Below are positions 1 to 13,545 of a stretch of 64,000 bases of DNA, one piece after another; positions within the stretch are counted from its first letter, which is position 1, and the number at the start of each line of letters is the position of its first letter. The position numbers and the translations under genes are program-made. The DNA is from Ridgeia piscesae (Eukaryota; Annelida; Polychaeta; Sabellida; Siboglinidae), in NCBI GenBank assembly GCA_025642075.2, contig JAODUO010000052.1, forward strand, positions 854,001 through 918,000, written 5' to 3'. The notes below the pieces were generated by a model, which was not told where the DNA came from, made no database searches, and saw only the letters and a program-made list of their open reading frames with translations.

Positions 1-3000
1 GAGGGTGAAGTGGCTCTCACCGTGACACGGAGACCCCCAGCGAACTCTGTTGTTTCTGTGTGACAGTAATGCTACAACTATGTAGACGTCTTGTCACACA
101 GGCATTATCAGATTGGTGTATTTTGGGCGAGGGCCACTGCAGCAGGCACTTGAAGCTCACTTGATATGCAATCTCCTATCAGATTATGCAGCAATGATTA
201 AGACAATCATTGTAGATACCAGTGTGAAAATGTGGGCAAAAAGGAATAATTTTTTTAAGATACAAGCCATGACGATTGCAAAGTGCACCATCCAAAGCTG
301 TTGAACCAGATGTTCAACGATAATAATAATAATGACACATAATTCATTCTGTACAGATTCAGCTCAGTTAATAGAAATATTGTTGTTGAAATAGTTTGGA
401 ATTGTCAGTATTAGTGACAGTAAACTACCTTTCAGAAACCCTTCCCCTTAGACTGCCGTGTCGCTAGCCTGGATTGCCAAGATGCAGGGAAGTGGCAGCA
501 ATTTTTTTCATTTACCCTGAATCTGAGTAAACATGGTGATTGGCTCTCAGGCTAACTGTAAAGTAAAATATAAAATAGGGGCAGATGTTGATCAGTTACT
601 ACTACGTTTAGGCAAATGATATGTGTGAATCAGTGACAGTGTGGATCTGTTAGCTTTAGTGTAAGTACTCATATCATCATATCAATGTTTACAAACTTTC
701 ATCTGGCGGAGGGAGGGGTGGGTGTTTTCAGCCAGATGAAAATTATTTCATGATGCTCTGAGATGACCCCTGACTATATTTAGAAGTTTCCATTTCTACA
801 TATGGCATGCTTTTAATATATTTAGAAGTTGATACTGCCACATACATCATGTTGCTACTAAACATGTAAGTTGGTATTTATGCAAATGACAGTTTTAGTA
901 TAGTTAGATTTGTACAGACATTATGTTGTTAATTAATATATTTAGAAGTTACCACTTGTAGAGATGTTACATTGTGACTATATTTAGAACTGTTGACACA
1001 ATATTTTGTAAACCGATTTATTTTCAGTTTGGCTCTTTACGCTTGTGTAACTGTAGATTATATAAGTCAGTAAACGTTCTTATGGATCGAATATGTGGAG
1101 AGATGGCATGGTGGTGGGTTACTGATGACAATAATGGTGATTATTGACCTGTGGCTAATTTAAGGTCAATGTAATGTAAGCGAATGTGTCCTGCTAGACA
1201 ACTAGTGTTTTTGTGAGTGTTTTGGAGAATGACCAGCTGATCTTCTGAATTAACTTCTTATAAATAAACATTATTTCATAAATGGAGATTTCAGCAGGTG
1301 AGCTATGAGTTCAACAATCTGTCTATCGCAGCAAATAAAAACCCTTTAGTTCCTACTTCCGAGAAATCTACGCCTGTCTGTCACCGATACCACTGGGGAC
1401 AGGAAATCGGGAAGTAAATAAGGGATCATGGGTTTAGGGTGGCAAGGTGACGGGCACAACAGAAGTGGGGTAGGGAAGGGTGTGTTAATCTAGAAGTGCA
1501 TATCCCAGCTGACTGCCAGATAAGCGCTTGGGTTTGGCTAGCTCACCTTATCTCCCCTTGGAAGCTGCCCTTCGTGCACACCTGATACGAAGGACTTCCC
1601 TACTGGGGTGAAGAAGTGCTAATGTCACATTCACCCCAACCCTTGTCTCCAACCCTAGGTGGTCTCATAGGTGGCAGCACCTGCTGAAGGGCAATGAAGC
1701 TGTGATTGACTTGGAGAGGTTTGATGCTGAGCAAATATATCAGTGGGTAACATATGATTATAGTCAATGCTGATTTTATCCTACTATTGTCAAACCCTGG
1801 CTGACAAATGCCCCATTAGCATGTCTGAGACGTATGAAGTATCTGTCACTGTCTATCCCTCTTCACCTGTAATTCAGGTGACAGTTGTAAATGTTTGAAG
1901 AAGACAAAGCAGAGATAAGAGTAGACATCTGTCTATGCTAGGCAACACATCTGCCCAAGCCAGTGGGCATTTCAAGATCGGTGCTGACATCTGTTGGCAG
2001 TTGATACATATATGTCTGACCACCATTAGTGAGTTTTAATCTGTTAAATCGTAGGATTAAAAATTGCAGGATTATTGGTTAAAGTTCAGTGTCCAACATT
2101 CTGTAGAGAAATGTGTACAGTGTTGGCAATGATATTGCATGTACTACAGGCCTGTTTGTAATGGTCACATCACATTCTAGTTCTTGTTGTTTCTAGCACT
2201 CGGCAGGGTTCTATGAACTGACTAGTCTGTGGTTGCAATCTTATGATCTTATGAAGTCTCATTGAACAAGGCAGACTTTTCAGAACATTAATGCCAAGCC
2301 GACCTTTCTGTGCTGAGGGTGGTCACTGCCAGGTGCTTGTCATCCTCGGTGGTTTTTACATCCCAAATTGAGATGGGACCGACACTAACGTGATTCTTCG
2401 ATTCACAGGGGATACACAGTCCCCAATGTTGAGAGCCATGCTTTAACTCCAAATATACCATGCCTGCCGTGACCAGATATTGAACCCAGGCTGCTGGCAT
2501 CCCAGTCAGATGATATGTGCTAATAAATAAATAAACAAAAATACAGATGTAGTATAAATTAAGTTTTAAGCCTGTCAGCACAGTGATTGCCACAGAAAGT
2601 TGAAAGTTAATTTGCACGGTGATCACGTAGTATCGTGGCTTTAAAGATGACATACTGACATCAAGCGGACCCTTACTACGTATTCAGAGCATGTTTACAA
2701 GGGTAGTTTTTATGTCGAAACGAGTGTCATAACAAATTAGTGTGCAATATTCCGATGTAATACAAACACTTGTCATCACAGGGAACAAATATTTATCTTG
2801 CGGTTCCACACAAATCAAATCTTGTTCAAAATTTAAGCGAGTGGTTTCGCGGAGGCCTGCTCTGACTGAGCGTTGGGTTTGCCACCGGATTCGGCTCCCT
2901 TTCTGAGTAATTGTATCGATTGCAGCCCACGGAAGCTAATCCAAGCAAGGACACATACATTTAACTTCACACAGAAATATTGTATATTCCATTAATACCA

Positions 3001-3214
3001 CTAGTATGACAGTGTATGGAGGAGGAGTTGTAATTGTAATGTAACACTTTAAATCCGGGACCAGAATCCTGGTGGTTTTAGTTGGTAAACGCATTCTTTA
3101 GGTGCGTTCCATTTTATAATTGGAAGGACACCAGTTTAAACCTGACACGAAACCATTAATATTTGTATACACTTGTTAATGATTTCACTAAACCATAATA
3201 CATGTAATTATTAT
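1..3214. other. No gene recognised (intron or intergenic)
   Basis: No reading frame here looks coding; the longest are short and match no family I know. If the kinase gene that becomes visible at 15832 has its N-terminal exons further left, this stretch is intron. Only a weak degenerate repeat near 770-985 stands out. Confidence 0.6.
770..985. repeat. Degenerate interspersed 14-bp motif
   Basis: The motif TATATTTAGAAGTT, or a one- or two-base variant, occurs four times at about 40-120 bp spacing, separated by unrelated text. It looks like an old, decayed tandem array. Confidence 0.45.
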
Positions 3215-3548
3215 AAACCGAAACATTTAAAATCAATGAATGACATACTGTTTGTGTTGTGTTTTTTTATCGTTGTAGTACTTATTTATTCGCGACAAAA
3301 ATGAAAATAAGATAATTGTATATAACAATGATGTATATTAAAATTTTCTAAATGTTTAATATTACTACATAATTTATAATCATGAAAAGAAATTGTGATT
3401 TGTCTTGATAAATAACGTTTTGAAATATACATCATTGTTATATACTGTTAACGTATTTTTATTTTAGTGACGTGTAAATAATTACTACAAAAATTAAACA
3501 AATACAAGCAGTAGTCTACATCATTGCTTTATGATTCAATTTATAATA
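3215..3548. mobile_element. Foldback / MITE-like palindromic element
   Basis: The segment is a long imperfect inverted repeat centred near 3381. Its inner arms, 3318-3339 and 3424-3445, are exact reverse complements over 22 bases. Similarity continues outward with scattered mismatches through TTATTTA/TAAATAA-type blocks and a GTAGTA...TACTAC pair, to about 3215 on the left and 3548 on the right. There is no coding capacity. AT-rich foldback DNA of this size fits a non-autonomous DNA transposon (MITE). Target-site duplications were not identified, so the ends are approximate. Confidence 0.6.
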
Positions 3549-4236
3549 AAATCCGTTCTTAAATTAAATGTTTTTTCTTCAAAACACAAATATCCATTGC
3601 AGTATTACTGTGCTTATTGTTGGTTGTTGGGTAGTCACGATCACTGTTAGTGAACAAAATCGATTTAAAAATGCAAATTCGGGTATAAGAGCTTTTAATA
3701 ATGCTACTGAATTTTTTTATTGTCCCTGATTACCCCCACACATTGTATTTTCTGAAGTGTGAATGGTAGTTTGTATCCTAACTTATGTCAGACCAATTAT
3801 TGCAACAACACTGTGTACATCAAACACTATTAATTTTATCTTAAATACAAAATAAACAGCCTCAATAAAGCAATCGTCTGAATGAGTCGTTCAGTGGATA
3901 CCTGTGAGTGACCAACACCATCCAGTTATTTCACCCCAGTATACCATACCCCATGGGGGCGAATAGTTGGTGAATATGTTAAGCCATAGTCTGAAGAATA
4001 AATCACGTTTGCGACATGAGCCGCTCTGCTCTGGCTGTTGCGGGTGGCTGTCATATCTCTGTCAGATAGCCCGAGTGAGAGGAGTGAGGGGGTGAGGGGT
4101 GTATTGTTATCAGGGTGTTCATCACATCAGCAGTGACCCAGTCTGACAGGGTGATAGCTCCTGTCCTGTGTCAACATCGCCAGCTGTCTACCCTCTCCCT
4201 CTACCCCTCTGTCTGTCACTGAGGCCTGCACAGCTG

Positions 4237-7200
4237 CTTGATATGTCCCCCAACGCATACCTGTTGTGTTGGGGGAAGTGCCAAAATTGTCAGATAGGTT
4301 TTGTCTGCCCAGATATGCATAATATTATGGGGAAGTGTCCAAGTCACACTAGTCTCATGTCCCAACATACCTGTCAGATGGGGGAAGTGTCAAAGTCACA
4401 TAGATCACCTGTCCCCACATACCTACCTGTTAGATGGGGAAGTGTCAAAGTCACATAGATCACCTGTCCCCACATACCTACCTGTTAGATGGGGGAAATG
4501 TAAAAAAACATAGATCACCTGTCCCCACATACCTACCTGTTAGATGGGGGAAGTGTCAAAGTCACATAGATCACCTGTCCCCACATACCTACCTGTTAGA
4601 TGGGGAAGTGTCAAAGTCACATAGATCTCCTGTCCCCACATACCTACCTGTTAGATGGGGAAGTGTCAAAGTCACATAAATCACCTGTCCCCACATACCT
4701 ACCTGTTAGATGGGGGAAATGTCAAAGTCACATAGATCACCTGTCCCCACATACCTACCTGTTAGATGGGGAAGTGTCCAAGTCACATAGATCACCTGTC
4801 CCTACATACCTACCTGTTAGATGGGAAGTGTCAAAGTCACATATATCACCTATCCCCACATACCTACCTGTAAGATGGGGAAATGTCAAAGTCACATAGA
4901 TCATCTGTCCCCACATACCTACCTGTTAGATGGGGAAGTGTCAAAGTCACATAGATCTCCTGTCCCCACATACCTACCTGTTAGATGGGGAAATGTCAAA
5001 GTCACATATATCACCTGTCCCCACATACATACCTGTTAGATGGGGAAGTGTCAAAGTCACATAGATCTCCTGTCCCCACATACCTACCTGTAAGATGGGG
5101 AAATGTCAAAGTCACATATATCACCTGTCCCCACATACCTACCTGTTAGATGGGAAGTGTCAAAGTCACATAGATCACCTGTCCCCACATACCTACCTGT
5201 TAGATGGAGAAGTGTCAAAGTCACATAGATCACCTGTCCCCACATACCTACCTGTTAGATGGGAAGTGTCAAAGTCACATAGATCACCTGTCCCCCACAT
5301 ACCTACCTGTTAGATGGGGAAGTGTCAAAGTCACATAAATCACCTGTCCCCACATACCTACCTGTTAGATGGGGGAAATGTCAAAGTCACATAGATCACC
5401 TGTCCCCACATACCTACCTGTTAGATGGGGAAGTGTCAAAGTCACATAGATCACCTGTCCCCACATACCTACCTGTTAGATGGGAAATGTCAAAGTCACA
5501 TAGATCACCTGTCCCGACATACCTACCTGTTAGATGGGGAAGTGTCAAAGTCACATAGATCACCTGTCCCCACATACCTACCTGTTAGATAAGGAAATGT
5601 CAAAGTCACATAGATCACCTGTCCCACATACCTACCTGTTAGATGGGAAGTGTCAAAGTATAGATCACCTGTCCCCACATACCTACCTGTTAGATGGGAA
5701 GTGTCAAAGTCACATAGATCACCTGTCCCCACATACCTACCTGTTAAGGGAGTGTCAAAGTCAATAGATCACCTGTCCCCACATACCTCCTGTTAGATAG
5801 AAAGTAAAGCACATAATCACCTGTCCCCACATACACCTGTTAGTGGGAAGTGTCAAAGTCACATAGATCACCTGTCCCACATACCTACCTGTTATGGGAA
5901 GTGTCAAAGTCACATAGATCACCTGTCCCCCACCTGTTAGATGGGGGAATGTCAAAGTACTAGAACCTGTCCCCCACATACTACTTTGTAAGTGTATCAC
6001 AAACTGTCCACTCTCCTTGATGGGGAAATGTCAAAGCCATAGATCACCTGCCCCAATACCACTGTTAGATGGGATGTCAAGCAATAGATCACTGTCCACA
6101 TACCTACCTAGATGAACAAAGTCATAGATCACTGTCCCACAACTACTGTAGATGGTTCAGCAATGTCCCCACATACTACCTGTTAGATAAGGTCAAAGTC
6201 ATAGATCACCTGTCCCACATACCTACCTGTTAGATGGGGAAGGTCAAAGTCAATAATCACCGTCCCCACATACCTACCTGTTAGATGGGAAGTGTCAAAG
6301 TCACATAGATCACCTGTCCCCACATACCTACCTGTTAGATGGGAAGTGTCAAAGTCACATAGATCACCTGTCCCCACATACCTACCTGTTAGATAGGAAA
6401 TGTCAAAGTCACATAGATCACCTGTCCCCACATACCTACCTGTTAGTGGGAAGTGTCAAAGTCACATAGATCACCTGTCCCACATACCTACCTGTTAGAT
6501 GGGAAGTGTCAAAGTCACATAGATCACCTGTCCCCACATACCTACCTGTTAGATGGGAATGTCAAAGTCACATAGATCACCTGTCCCCACATACCTACCT
6601 GTTAGATGGGAAGTGTCAAAGTCACATAGATCACCTGTCCCACATACCTACCTGTTAGATGGGAATGTCAAAGTCACATAGATCACCTGTCCCCACATAC
6701 CTACCTGTTAGATGGGAATGTCAAAGTCACATAGATCACCTGTCCCCACATACCTACCTGTTAGATGGGGAAATGTCAAAGTCACATAGATCACCTGTCC
6801 CCACATACCTACCTGTTAGATGGGAAGTGTCAAAGTCACATAGATCACCTGTCCCCACATACCTACCTGTTAGATGGGGAAATGTCAAAGTCACATAGAT
6901 CACCTGTCCCCACATACCTACCTGTTAGATGGGGAAGTGTCAAAGTCACATAGATCACCTGTCCCTCACATACCTACCTGTTAGATGGGAAGTGTCAAAG
7001 TCACATAATCACCTATCCCCACATACCTACCTGTAAGACCGGGCAAATGTCAAAAAACACATAGATCATCCTGTCCCCACATACCTACCTGTTAGATGGG
7101 GAAGTGTCAAAGTCACATAGATCACCTGTCCCCACATACCTACCTGTTAGATGGGGGAAAGTGTCAAAGTCACATAGATCACCTGTCCCCACATACATAC

Positions 7201-8515
7201 CTGTTAGATGGGGAAATGTCAAAGTCACATAGATCTCCTGTCCCCACATACCTACCTGTTAGATGGGAAGTGTCAAAGTCACATAGATCACCTGTCCCCA
7301 CATACCTACCTGTTAGATGGGAAGTGTCAAAGTCACATAGATCACCTGTCCCCACATACCTACCTGTTAGATGGGAAGTGTCAAAGTCACATAGATCACC
7401 TGTCCCCACATACCTACCTGTTAGATGGGAAATGTCAAAGTCACATAGATCACCTGTCCCCACATACCTACCTGTTAGATGGGGAAGTGTCAAAGTCACA
7501 TAAATCACCTGTCCCCACATACCTACCTGTTAGATGGGGAAATGTCAAAGTCACATAGATCACCTGTCCCCACATACCTACCTGTTAGATGGGGAAGTGT
7601 CAAAGTCACATAGATCACCTGTCCCCACATACCTACCTGTTAGATGGGAAATGTCAAAGTCACATAGATCACCTGTCCCCACATACCTACCTGTTAGATG
7701 GGGGAAATGTCAAAGTCACATAGATCACCTGTCCCCACATACCTACCTGTTAGATAAGGAAATGTCAAAGTCACATAGATCACCTGTTCCCACATACCTA
7801 CCTGTTAGATGGGGAAGTGTCAAAGTCACATAGATCACCTGTCCCCACATACCTACCTGTTAGATGGGAAGTGTCAAAGTCACATAGATCACCTGTCCCC
7901 ACATACCTACCTGTTAGATGGGAAATGTCAAAGTCACATAGATCACCTGTCCCCACATACCTACCTGTTAGATGGGAAATGTCAAAGTCACATAGATCAC
8001 CTGTCCCCACATACCTACCTGTTAGGTGGGAAGTGTCAAAGTCACATAGATCACCTGTCCCCACATACCTACCTGTTAGATGGGGAAGTGTCAAAGTCAC
8101 ATAGATCACCTGTCCCCACATACCTACCTGTTAGATGGAAAGTGTCCAAAAGTCCCACCATAGATCAAACCTGTCCCCCACATACCTACCTGTTAGATGG
8201 GGAAGTGTCAAAGTCACATAGATCACCTGTCCCCACATACCTACCTGTTAGATGGGGAAATGTCAAAGTCACATAGATCACCTGTCCCCACATACCTACC
8301 TGTTAGATGGGAAGTGTCAAAGTCACATAGATCACATGTCCCCACATACCTACCTGTTAGATGGGGGAAATGTCAAAGTCACATAGATCACCTGTCCCCA
8401 CATACCTACCTGTTAGATGGGAAGAGTCAAAGTCACATAGATCACATGTCCCCACATACCTACCTGTTAGATAGGGGAAACGTCAAAGTCACATAGATCA
8501 CCTGTCCCCCCACAT
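4237..8515. repeat. 55-bp minisatellite, about 75 copies
   Basis: The monomer is about 55 bp (53-56) and contains TGTCAAAGTCACATAGATCA followed by CCTGTCCCCACATACCTACC. The first two copies (4237-4370) are strongly diverged and the rest nearly identical, apart from a patch at about 5740-6240 with many small deletions. Read on the minus strand each unit carries ACAGGTAGGTATG, a good splice-donor match. All reading frames in it are repeat artefacts. No exon was found on either flank. Confidence 0.95.
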
Positions 8516-9749
8516 TGTTTTTAATCCTATAAAAATGTTTTCCCCAAAAAAGTTTGAAATTTAATGGATTGTTGACTTTGTTTGCCTCTCAGCAGCACAG
8601 TCATGTTCTTATGAGAAGACAACTAAAGAACATAATTTAACCCCACCCCACCCTACACCTGGTACACCACCCCGGCCCATTAACCCTGTCACAAAAACCC
8701 ATTACATATTCAAGTCCAGTACTCCTCGTTAGTATGTTTCCTAAAGCATGTCCTATGGGGATGTGGTCTCATCAGAAAGGACTGAAATAAAAACTTGAGG
8801 ACCTTTGATTAATCAACAACTCCATGGAACAGACAGTGATCTATGGATCATGAAAGGGGAAAGTGACAACACACTGTACTAGAAAATGATACACCAACAT
8901 GATTAATTATGTATCTGTATCCACAATGCACTGGAGCCACTAGTGTCTCCTTCCTTTATCAACGAATATGCTGTTTGGAGTGTAATCACTTGACACGTGA
9001 GATGTGGTGATATCGTAGTCCTCCGTGGGAAACTGTAAGTTGATGCTGCCCTCTGGTGGTTAAGGTTGGTGATCACTTCTAGTATGTACTGTAAAGGGAT
9101 ACAAAAAGCATCTTTTGAGGTGTGATCATCTAAAAGTGTTGATTGTAGTTGCAAATAGTTAGATTGTAGTAACTGGTTTTGGTGTATAGGCCCACACAAT
9201 TGCATCTTGTGTCCCTATAATGATGTTTTTTCTTCCAGTTCAGGGCAACTGAATGCATCGCAAGTGGCTATGAGTTTGAATCCTTCTTTCTGGCATTTTT
9301 GTTCACACAAAGAAGTTTTTTGACATGTGGCATAATTGATGGAAATATAAGTGACACATGTGTCGTAGCAGCTTAATGGAAGTTTAATTATTTAATTCTC
9401 CAAATCCCATGAAGCAAAAAACTCCAATTCGCAGTAGTGTGATCTTAAATTAGTTGTCATTTTAAATCTGATGTGGGAGAAATACCCTCGTGACAAACAT
9501 ATTTAGCATGGCATATTGCACACACACTGCTGCTAACAACACCACAAGGAATATAATGTGTAATCTAACATGCTGCAATCTAACATGTTAATCCATGGAA
9601 ACAAAGTAACTATGACATATTCACTGTTGCAGTAGGGGATAGAAAATGAAGAAAAGCAAAGATTTTTTATGACAATTGTTTCTCTAGTGTAAAGAAATTG
9701 TTCAAAGTCAACACACCATATATTCTGCGATGCTATGGTGTCTGTGTTA
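8516..9749. other. No gene recognised
   Basis: Unique AT-rich sequence with no convincing coding frame, RNA gene or element. A tRNA B-box-like string near 9268 (GAGTTTGAATCC) is isolated and has no A box at the right spacing. Confidence 0.55.
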
Positions 9750-10075
9750 CTGAGGGGTGATCCTTGAGGGATGATCCTTGAGGGATGATCCCTAAGAGAT
9801 GTTCTCCAATGATAGATTCCCAAGGGATGATCACAGAGGGATAATCTTCTAAGGATGTTCCAATGAGTGATCATCAGGAATGATCACTGAGGGATGATCT
9901 CCAAAGGATGATCACTGAGGTATGATCTCCAAAGGATGATCACTGAGGTATGATCTCCAAAGGATGATCACTGAGGTATGATCTCCAAGGGGAAATCTCA
10001 ATGGGATGATCACTGAGGGATGAACTCTGATGGATGATTTCCAAGGGATGATCCCAAGAGATGAGAGTGTTGTTA
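9750..10075. repeat. Degenerate GGATGATC array
   Basis: Repeats of 14-28 bp of the form GGATGATCNCTGAGG or GGATGATCTCCAAA are present. The three units at about 9890-9985 are nearly identical and the flanks are diverged. Each unit carries the palindrome GATC. Confidence 0.8.
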
Positions 10076-10234
10076 GGCAGTCTCCTGTGACTGTACTCGT
10101 ATAATGGCTCTGTGCCTCTTAATTCCATCTAGTCTTGTGAGCAAGACTGGACCAGCCTCATGCTACTGGGTGTATAAGGAACACCCAGGTCACCCTAATT
10201 TGTGATCGGTTATTTTTTGTGTGTCTCAAATATT

Positions 10235-10425
10235 GGGTAAATGCCCTCTTAATGCCCTCTGTAACTGTTCACTTGACTGACTTACCCTCTTAGTGAACCC
10301 TGTCGCCGTACACTTGACTGAGTTACCCTCTTAACATGCCATGTAACTGCTCACATGACTGAGTTACCCTCCTAATCCACCATATAACCGTTCACATGGA
10401 TGAGTTGCCCTTTCAATGCACTCCT
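10235..10425. repeat. Degenerate 50-bp repeat
   Basis: Four diverged units built around TGACTGAGTTACCCTCTTAA, each followed by a variant of an ATGCCCTGTAACTGTTCAC block. No coding content. Confidence 0.65.
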
Positions 10426-10704
10426 GTTAGTGTTTACGTTCTTAAATGGAAGTTATTCTAAAGTTAGTGTTGATCCGGTGTGTGTTTTGGTGCGTGTAAT
10501 GTTACAAACACAATGCATAAGGGGTTTAAGAGTGGTTTGACTTCATGTGTAGAACAGCTACACAGATTGGAACATGGCATGGTGCACAGTGCTCATCATT
10601 AACTGGCTTAAGTTAAGTCGCTTAAGGTGTTCTGCGTAAACACGGTGTCAGACGCTGACGATTGCTGTAGCTCACGCAGGGTGAAGCAATGGACTTGGCA
10701 GAAG

Positions 10705-10815
10705 ACGAGAAGGAGATGGGGAGAGAGACGGGGGAGAGAGATGGGGAGAGAGACGGGGAGAGAGACGGGGGAGAGAGACAGGGAGAGAGACAGGGGAGAG
10801 AGACAGGGGAGAGAG
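10705..10815. repeat. Purine-rich GGGGAGAGAGAC array
   Basis: Uninterrupted purine-rich tract with 12-14 bp units GGGGAGAGAGAC/CAGGGAGAGAGA. Polypurine strands of this kind can adopt triplex or other non-B structures. The Arg/Glu-rich frames across it are composition artefacts. Confidence 0.85.
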
Positions 10816-11294
10816 ATCCTGGTCCTTGTGTTTGTCCCTTCCGGCAGTTTATCAATGTTCTTACAGATATCTTCCTGCTCCAGTCTTTCCTCTCATAAAC
10901 CATAAACCTGCAGCGGGTTTGTTTTTAGAAACTGATTAAACAGAATCAGCTGCGCCCCACAAGCGCCATTTGTCAAAGTCACCACAAACATGTCAGCCGC
11001 CTGCCGTCTGCCACTCCTTGTGTCACGCTGCAATCATTCCCCTCTAAAAACTCTCTCATCCACGTGCGCGCCACGAGCAAATGGGGTCTTTCTGAAAAAC
11101 ACCCTGGCAAAAAACCCTCCAGCTGCGATGCGGAAACCCTAGACACAGGGTTTCTGGGATCGGGTGTCCTCAGGGTGCTGCCAATTATGGTAACTTCCTC
11201 CCTAGCTGCAATCTTAGGAATGTCAGTGACAGACTTGGGTTGTCTGTTGGGTACACTTGCACCCACAGCTGTTCCTGGCTTCAGGGCACGGTCC

Positions 11295-12445
11295 TATCTT
11301 GGCTGTGCTTAAGCATCAGTGACACTTGTATCTAGTGTCAAAATAGTGCACAGTATTGCCTGTACTTGAACATGAGTGACACTTGTATCTAGTGTCAAAA
11401 TAGTGACACAGTATTGCCTGTACTTAAACAACAGTGACATATGTATATAGTGTTAAAATAGTGACACTTGAATCTAGTGTCAAGAGAGGGACACAGGGTT
11501 ATATGTACTTAAACATCAGTGACACATGTGTCTGGTGTCAAAATAGTGCCAGAGAAATGCCTGTACTTAAACATCAGTGACACTTGAATGTAGTGTCAAG
11601 AGAGGGACACAGTGTTATATGTACTTAAACATCAGTGACACATGTATCTAGTGTCAAAATAGTGACAGAGAATTGTCTGTACGTAAACATCAGTGACACT
11701 TGTATCTAGTGTCAAGATAATGACACAATCTAGTTTGTATTGAAACATTAGTAACATGTATCTAGTGTCATAATAGTGACAGAGAATTGTCTGTACGTAA
11801 ACATCAGTGACACTTACATCCAGTGTCAAGATATCTAGTTTGTACTGAAACATTAGTAACATGTATCTTGTGTCAACCCAGTAATACAATCCGGTATGTA
11901 CTGAAACATTGGTGACACATGTATCTAGGGTCAAAAGAGTGACATGATCTTGTCAGTAATTAAGCATCAGTAACACTTGTATCTAGTATCAAAGCAATGA
12001 CAAGATTTTATTTTTGGCTGCATCCTAGAGAAGTCGAGATGGTGTTTGATTGAATAGGTCTGTCAGGGAAGTAAAGTGTAAAGTGCTTTGAGCAGTCCTG
12101 AGGACTGGACACTGTGTTATATATAGTGTAAGAACTTACCTTTTACTTTACTTTTACTTTTACTTTTTACTTAAGCATTAGTGACACGTATGTCTGGTTT
12201 CAAAACAATGATAACATATTGTCTGTTTGTAAACAATAGTAACAGTTGTGTGTAGTATCAAAATGATGACAATCTTGTTTGTACTGAACCACTGGTTACA
12301 CGTGTATCTAGTGTTGAAACGATGACACACTTTTGTTTATACATAACTACCAGAGACATTTGTATGTAGCGTAAACATTACGATACACTCTTATCTGTAC
12401 TTAAACAACACCAGTGACATTGTACCTGGTATCTTATAAACTGAC
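11295..12445. repeat. Degenerate 60-bp array interrupted by a SINE-like insert
   Basis: About 16-18 diverged units of roughly 60 bp contain AGTGACACTTGTATCTAGTG followed by TCAAAATAGTGACACA and a GTACTTAAACATC block. The array is split at 12016-12172 by a SINE-like element and resumes at about 12173, so the insertion is younger than the array. Confidence 0.85.
12016..12172 (+). mobile_element. SINE-like dispersed repeat, copy 1
   Basis: This block is homologous to 28815-28949. Shared text includes GTGTTTGATTGAA, CAGGGAAGTAAAGTGTAAA and CTTTGAGCAGTCCTGAGGA, and both end in AGAACTTACCTTTTAC with a pyrimidine-rich CTTTTA tail. A GCTTTGAGCAGTCCTGAGGA-type 3' domain with a short repeated tail is typical of animal SINEs mobilised by LINEs. 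The 5' end is uncertain and no clear Pol III boxes were seen. Confidence 0.6.
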
Positions 12446-13057
12446 CAAAACTGATCACTGACCATGTTCATGTGTACAGCATATATTCAGTTTGTGGTCA
12501 CTGTGCCAAGGCCACATTCTTTTTTATCACTGACCCACAGTCATGTCCAGTTTGTTGTTATTGACCTACAGCTAAGTTCAGTTGTAAGTGAGGTGGCCAG
12601 CAGAAATATAATATTTATGCAGTCTGACAAATATGGTAGGTTAATCAGGGCTGGGGATTATAAACCTTTACTCAGTTAGAAAGTTTGGCTGCAGGGTTAC
12701 CCCAAAATTTATGTCCCCAGTTGTCAGGTACTCTGATTAAACATTAACTAACACCACATTTTCCTGCTGGGTGCTGTCAAAACCTTCCAGTTTTGCTTAA
12801 TTTATTGACCCATGTCAATGATTAATTGTGTAATGCATGCCACGTGTGAGAACATTATTTTCTGCCTAACATTTGTAGGCCTACACAAGATTTTAAGGAT
12901 TCCAGATGTAAGGAACGTCAACTTAAAGTGACAACTTTGAAATCCCCATTTTGGCATATGTCCTTATTGAAATCTTGTGTCTGGTGTTTGGGGTGTTGCT
13001 TACCCATCAGTATAACAACCTCTGCTATGTATCTATAGCTATACTAAATAAAATAAA
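12446..13057. other. No gene recognised
   Basis: Unique sequence between the 60-bp array and the TA tracts. Short open frames only, none resembling a known protein. Confidence 0.5.
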
Positions 13058-13092
13058 TAAATAAATATATATATATATATATATATATATTT

Positions 13093-13169
<77 letters not shown>

Positions 13170-13335
13170 CAAGAGACCAAATAAATATAATACAATCAAC
13201 ATGTAAGTCACGAAAATAAATGGTCATGGAGACATTGATCCATTAAGGCACTGACTACACTGCTAACAGGGAGCCACCTCTGGTTTAGTAAAATAGTTAA
13301 ATAATATGTAAAATTAAGAAACATAAATTTTGTAA

Positions 13336-13423
<88 letters not shown>

Positions 13424-13545
13424 GTATATATATATATATTATATATATATCTTATACATACATTTATTAATACATATATGTATATCTATATGTATTTAAC
13501 CATTCCATATACATACAAGCATATATATATATATATAGCTGCGTA
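13058..13545. repeat. (TA)n microsatellites
   Basis: There are two long alternating TA tracts, about 13065-13166 and 13340-13415, with shorter tracts to about 13540. They are separated by about 170 bp of unique sequence. The Tyr/Ile frames in them are artefacts. Confidence 0.95.

Noticed and set aside
4237..8515. Possible CRISPR array
   Set aside because: Units are contiguous and near-identical throughout, with no unique spacers between constant repeats, and the setting is eukaryotic.
9260..9300. tRNA or tRNA-derived SINE
   Set aside because: A B-box-like string is present, but no A box at the right distance and no cloverleaf could be drawn.
11064..11312. 82-codon plus frame (MRATSKWGLSEKHPGKK start)
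   Set aside because: No recognisable domain, and it overlaps an equally long minus frame. Treated as chance, although it is the least AT-rich part of the left flank.
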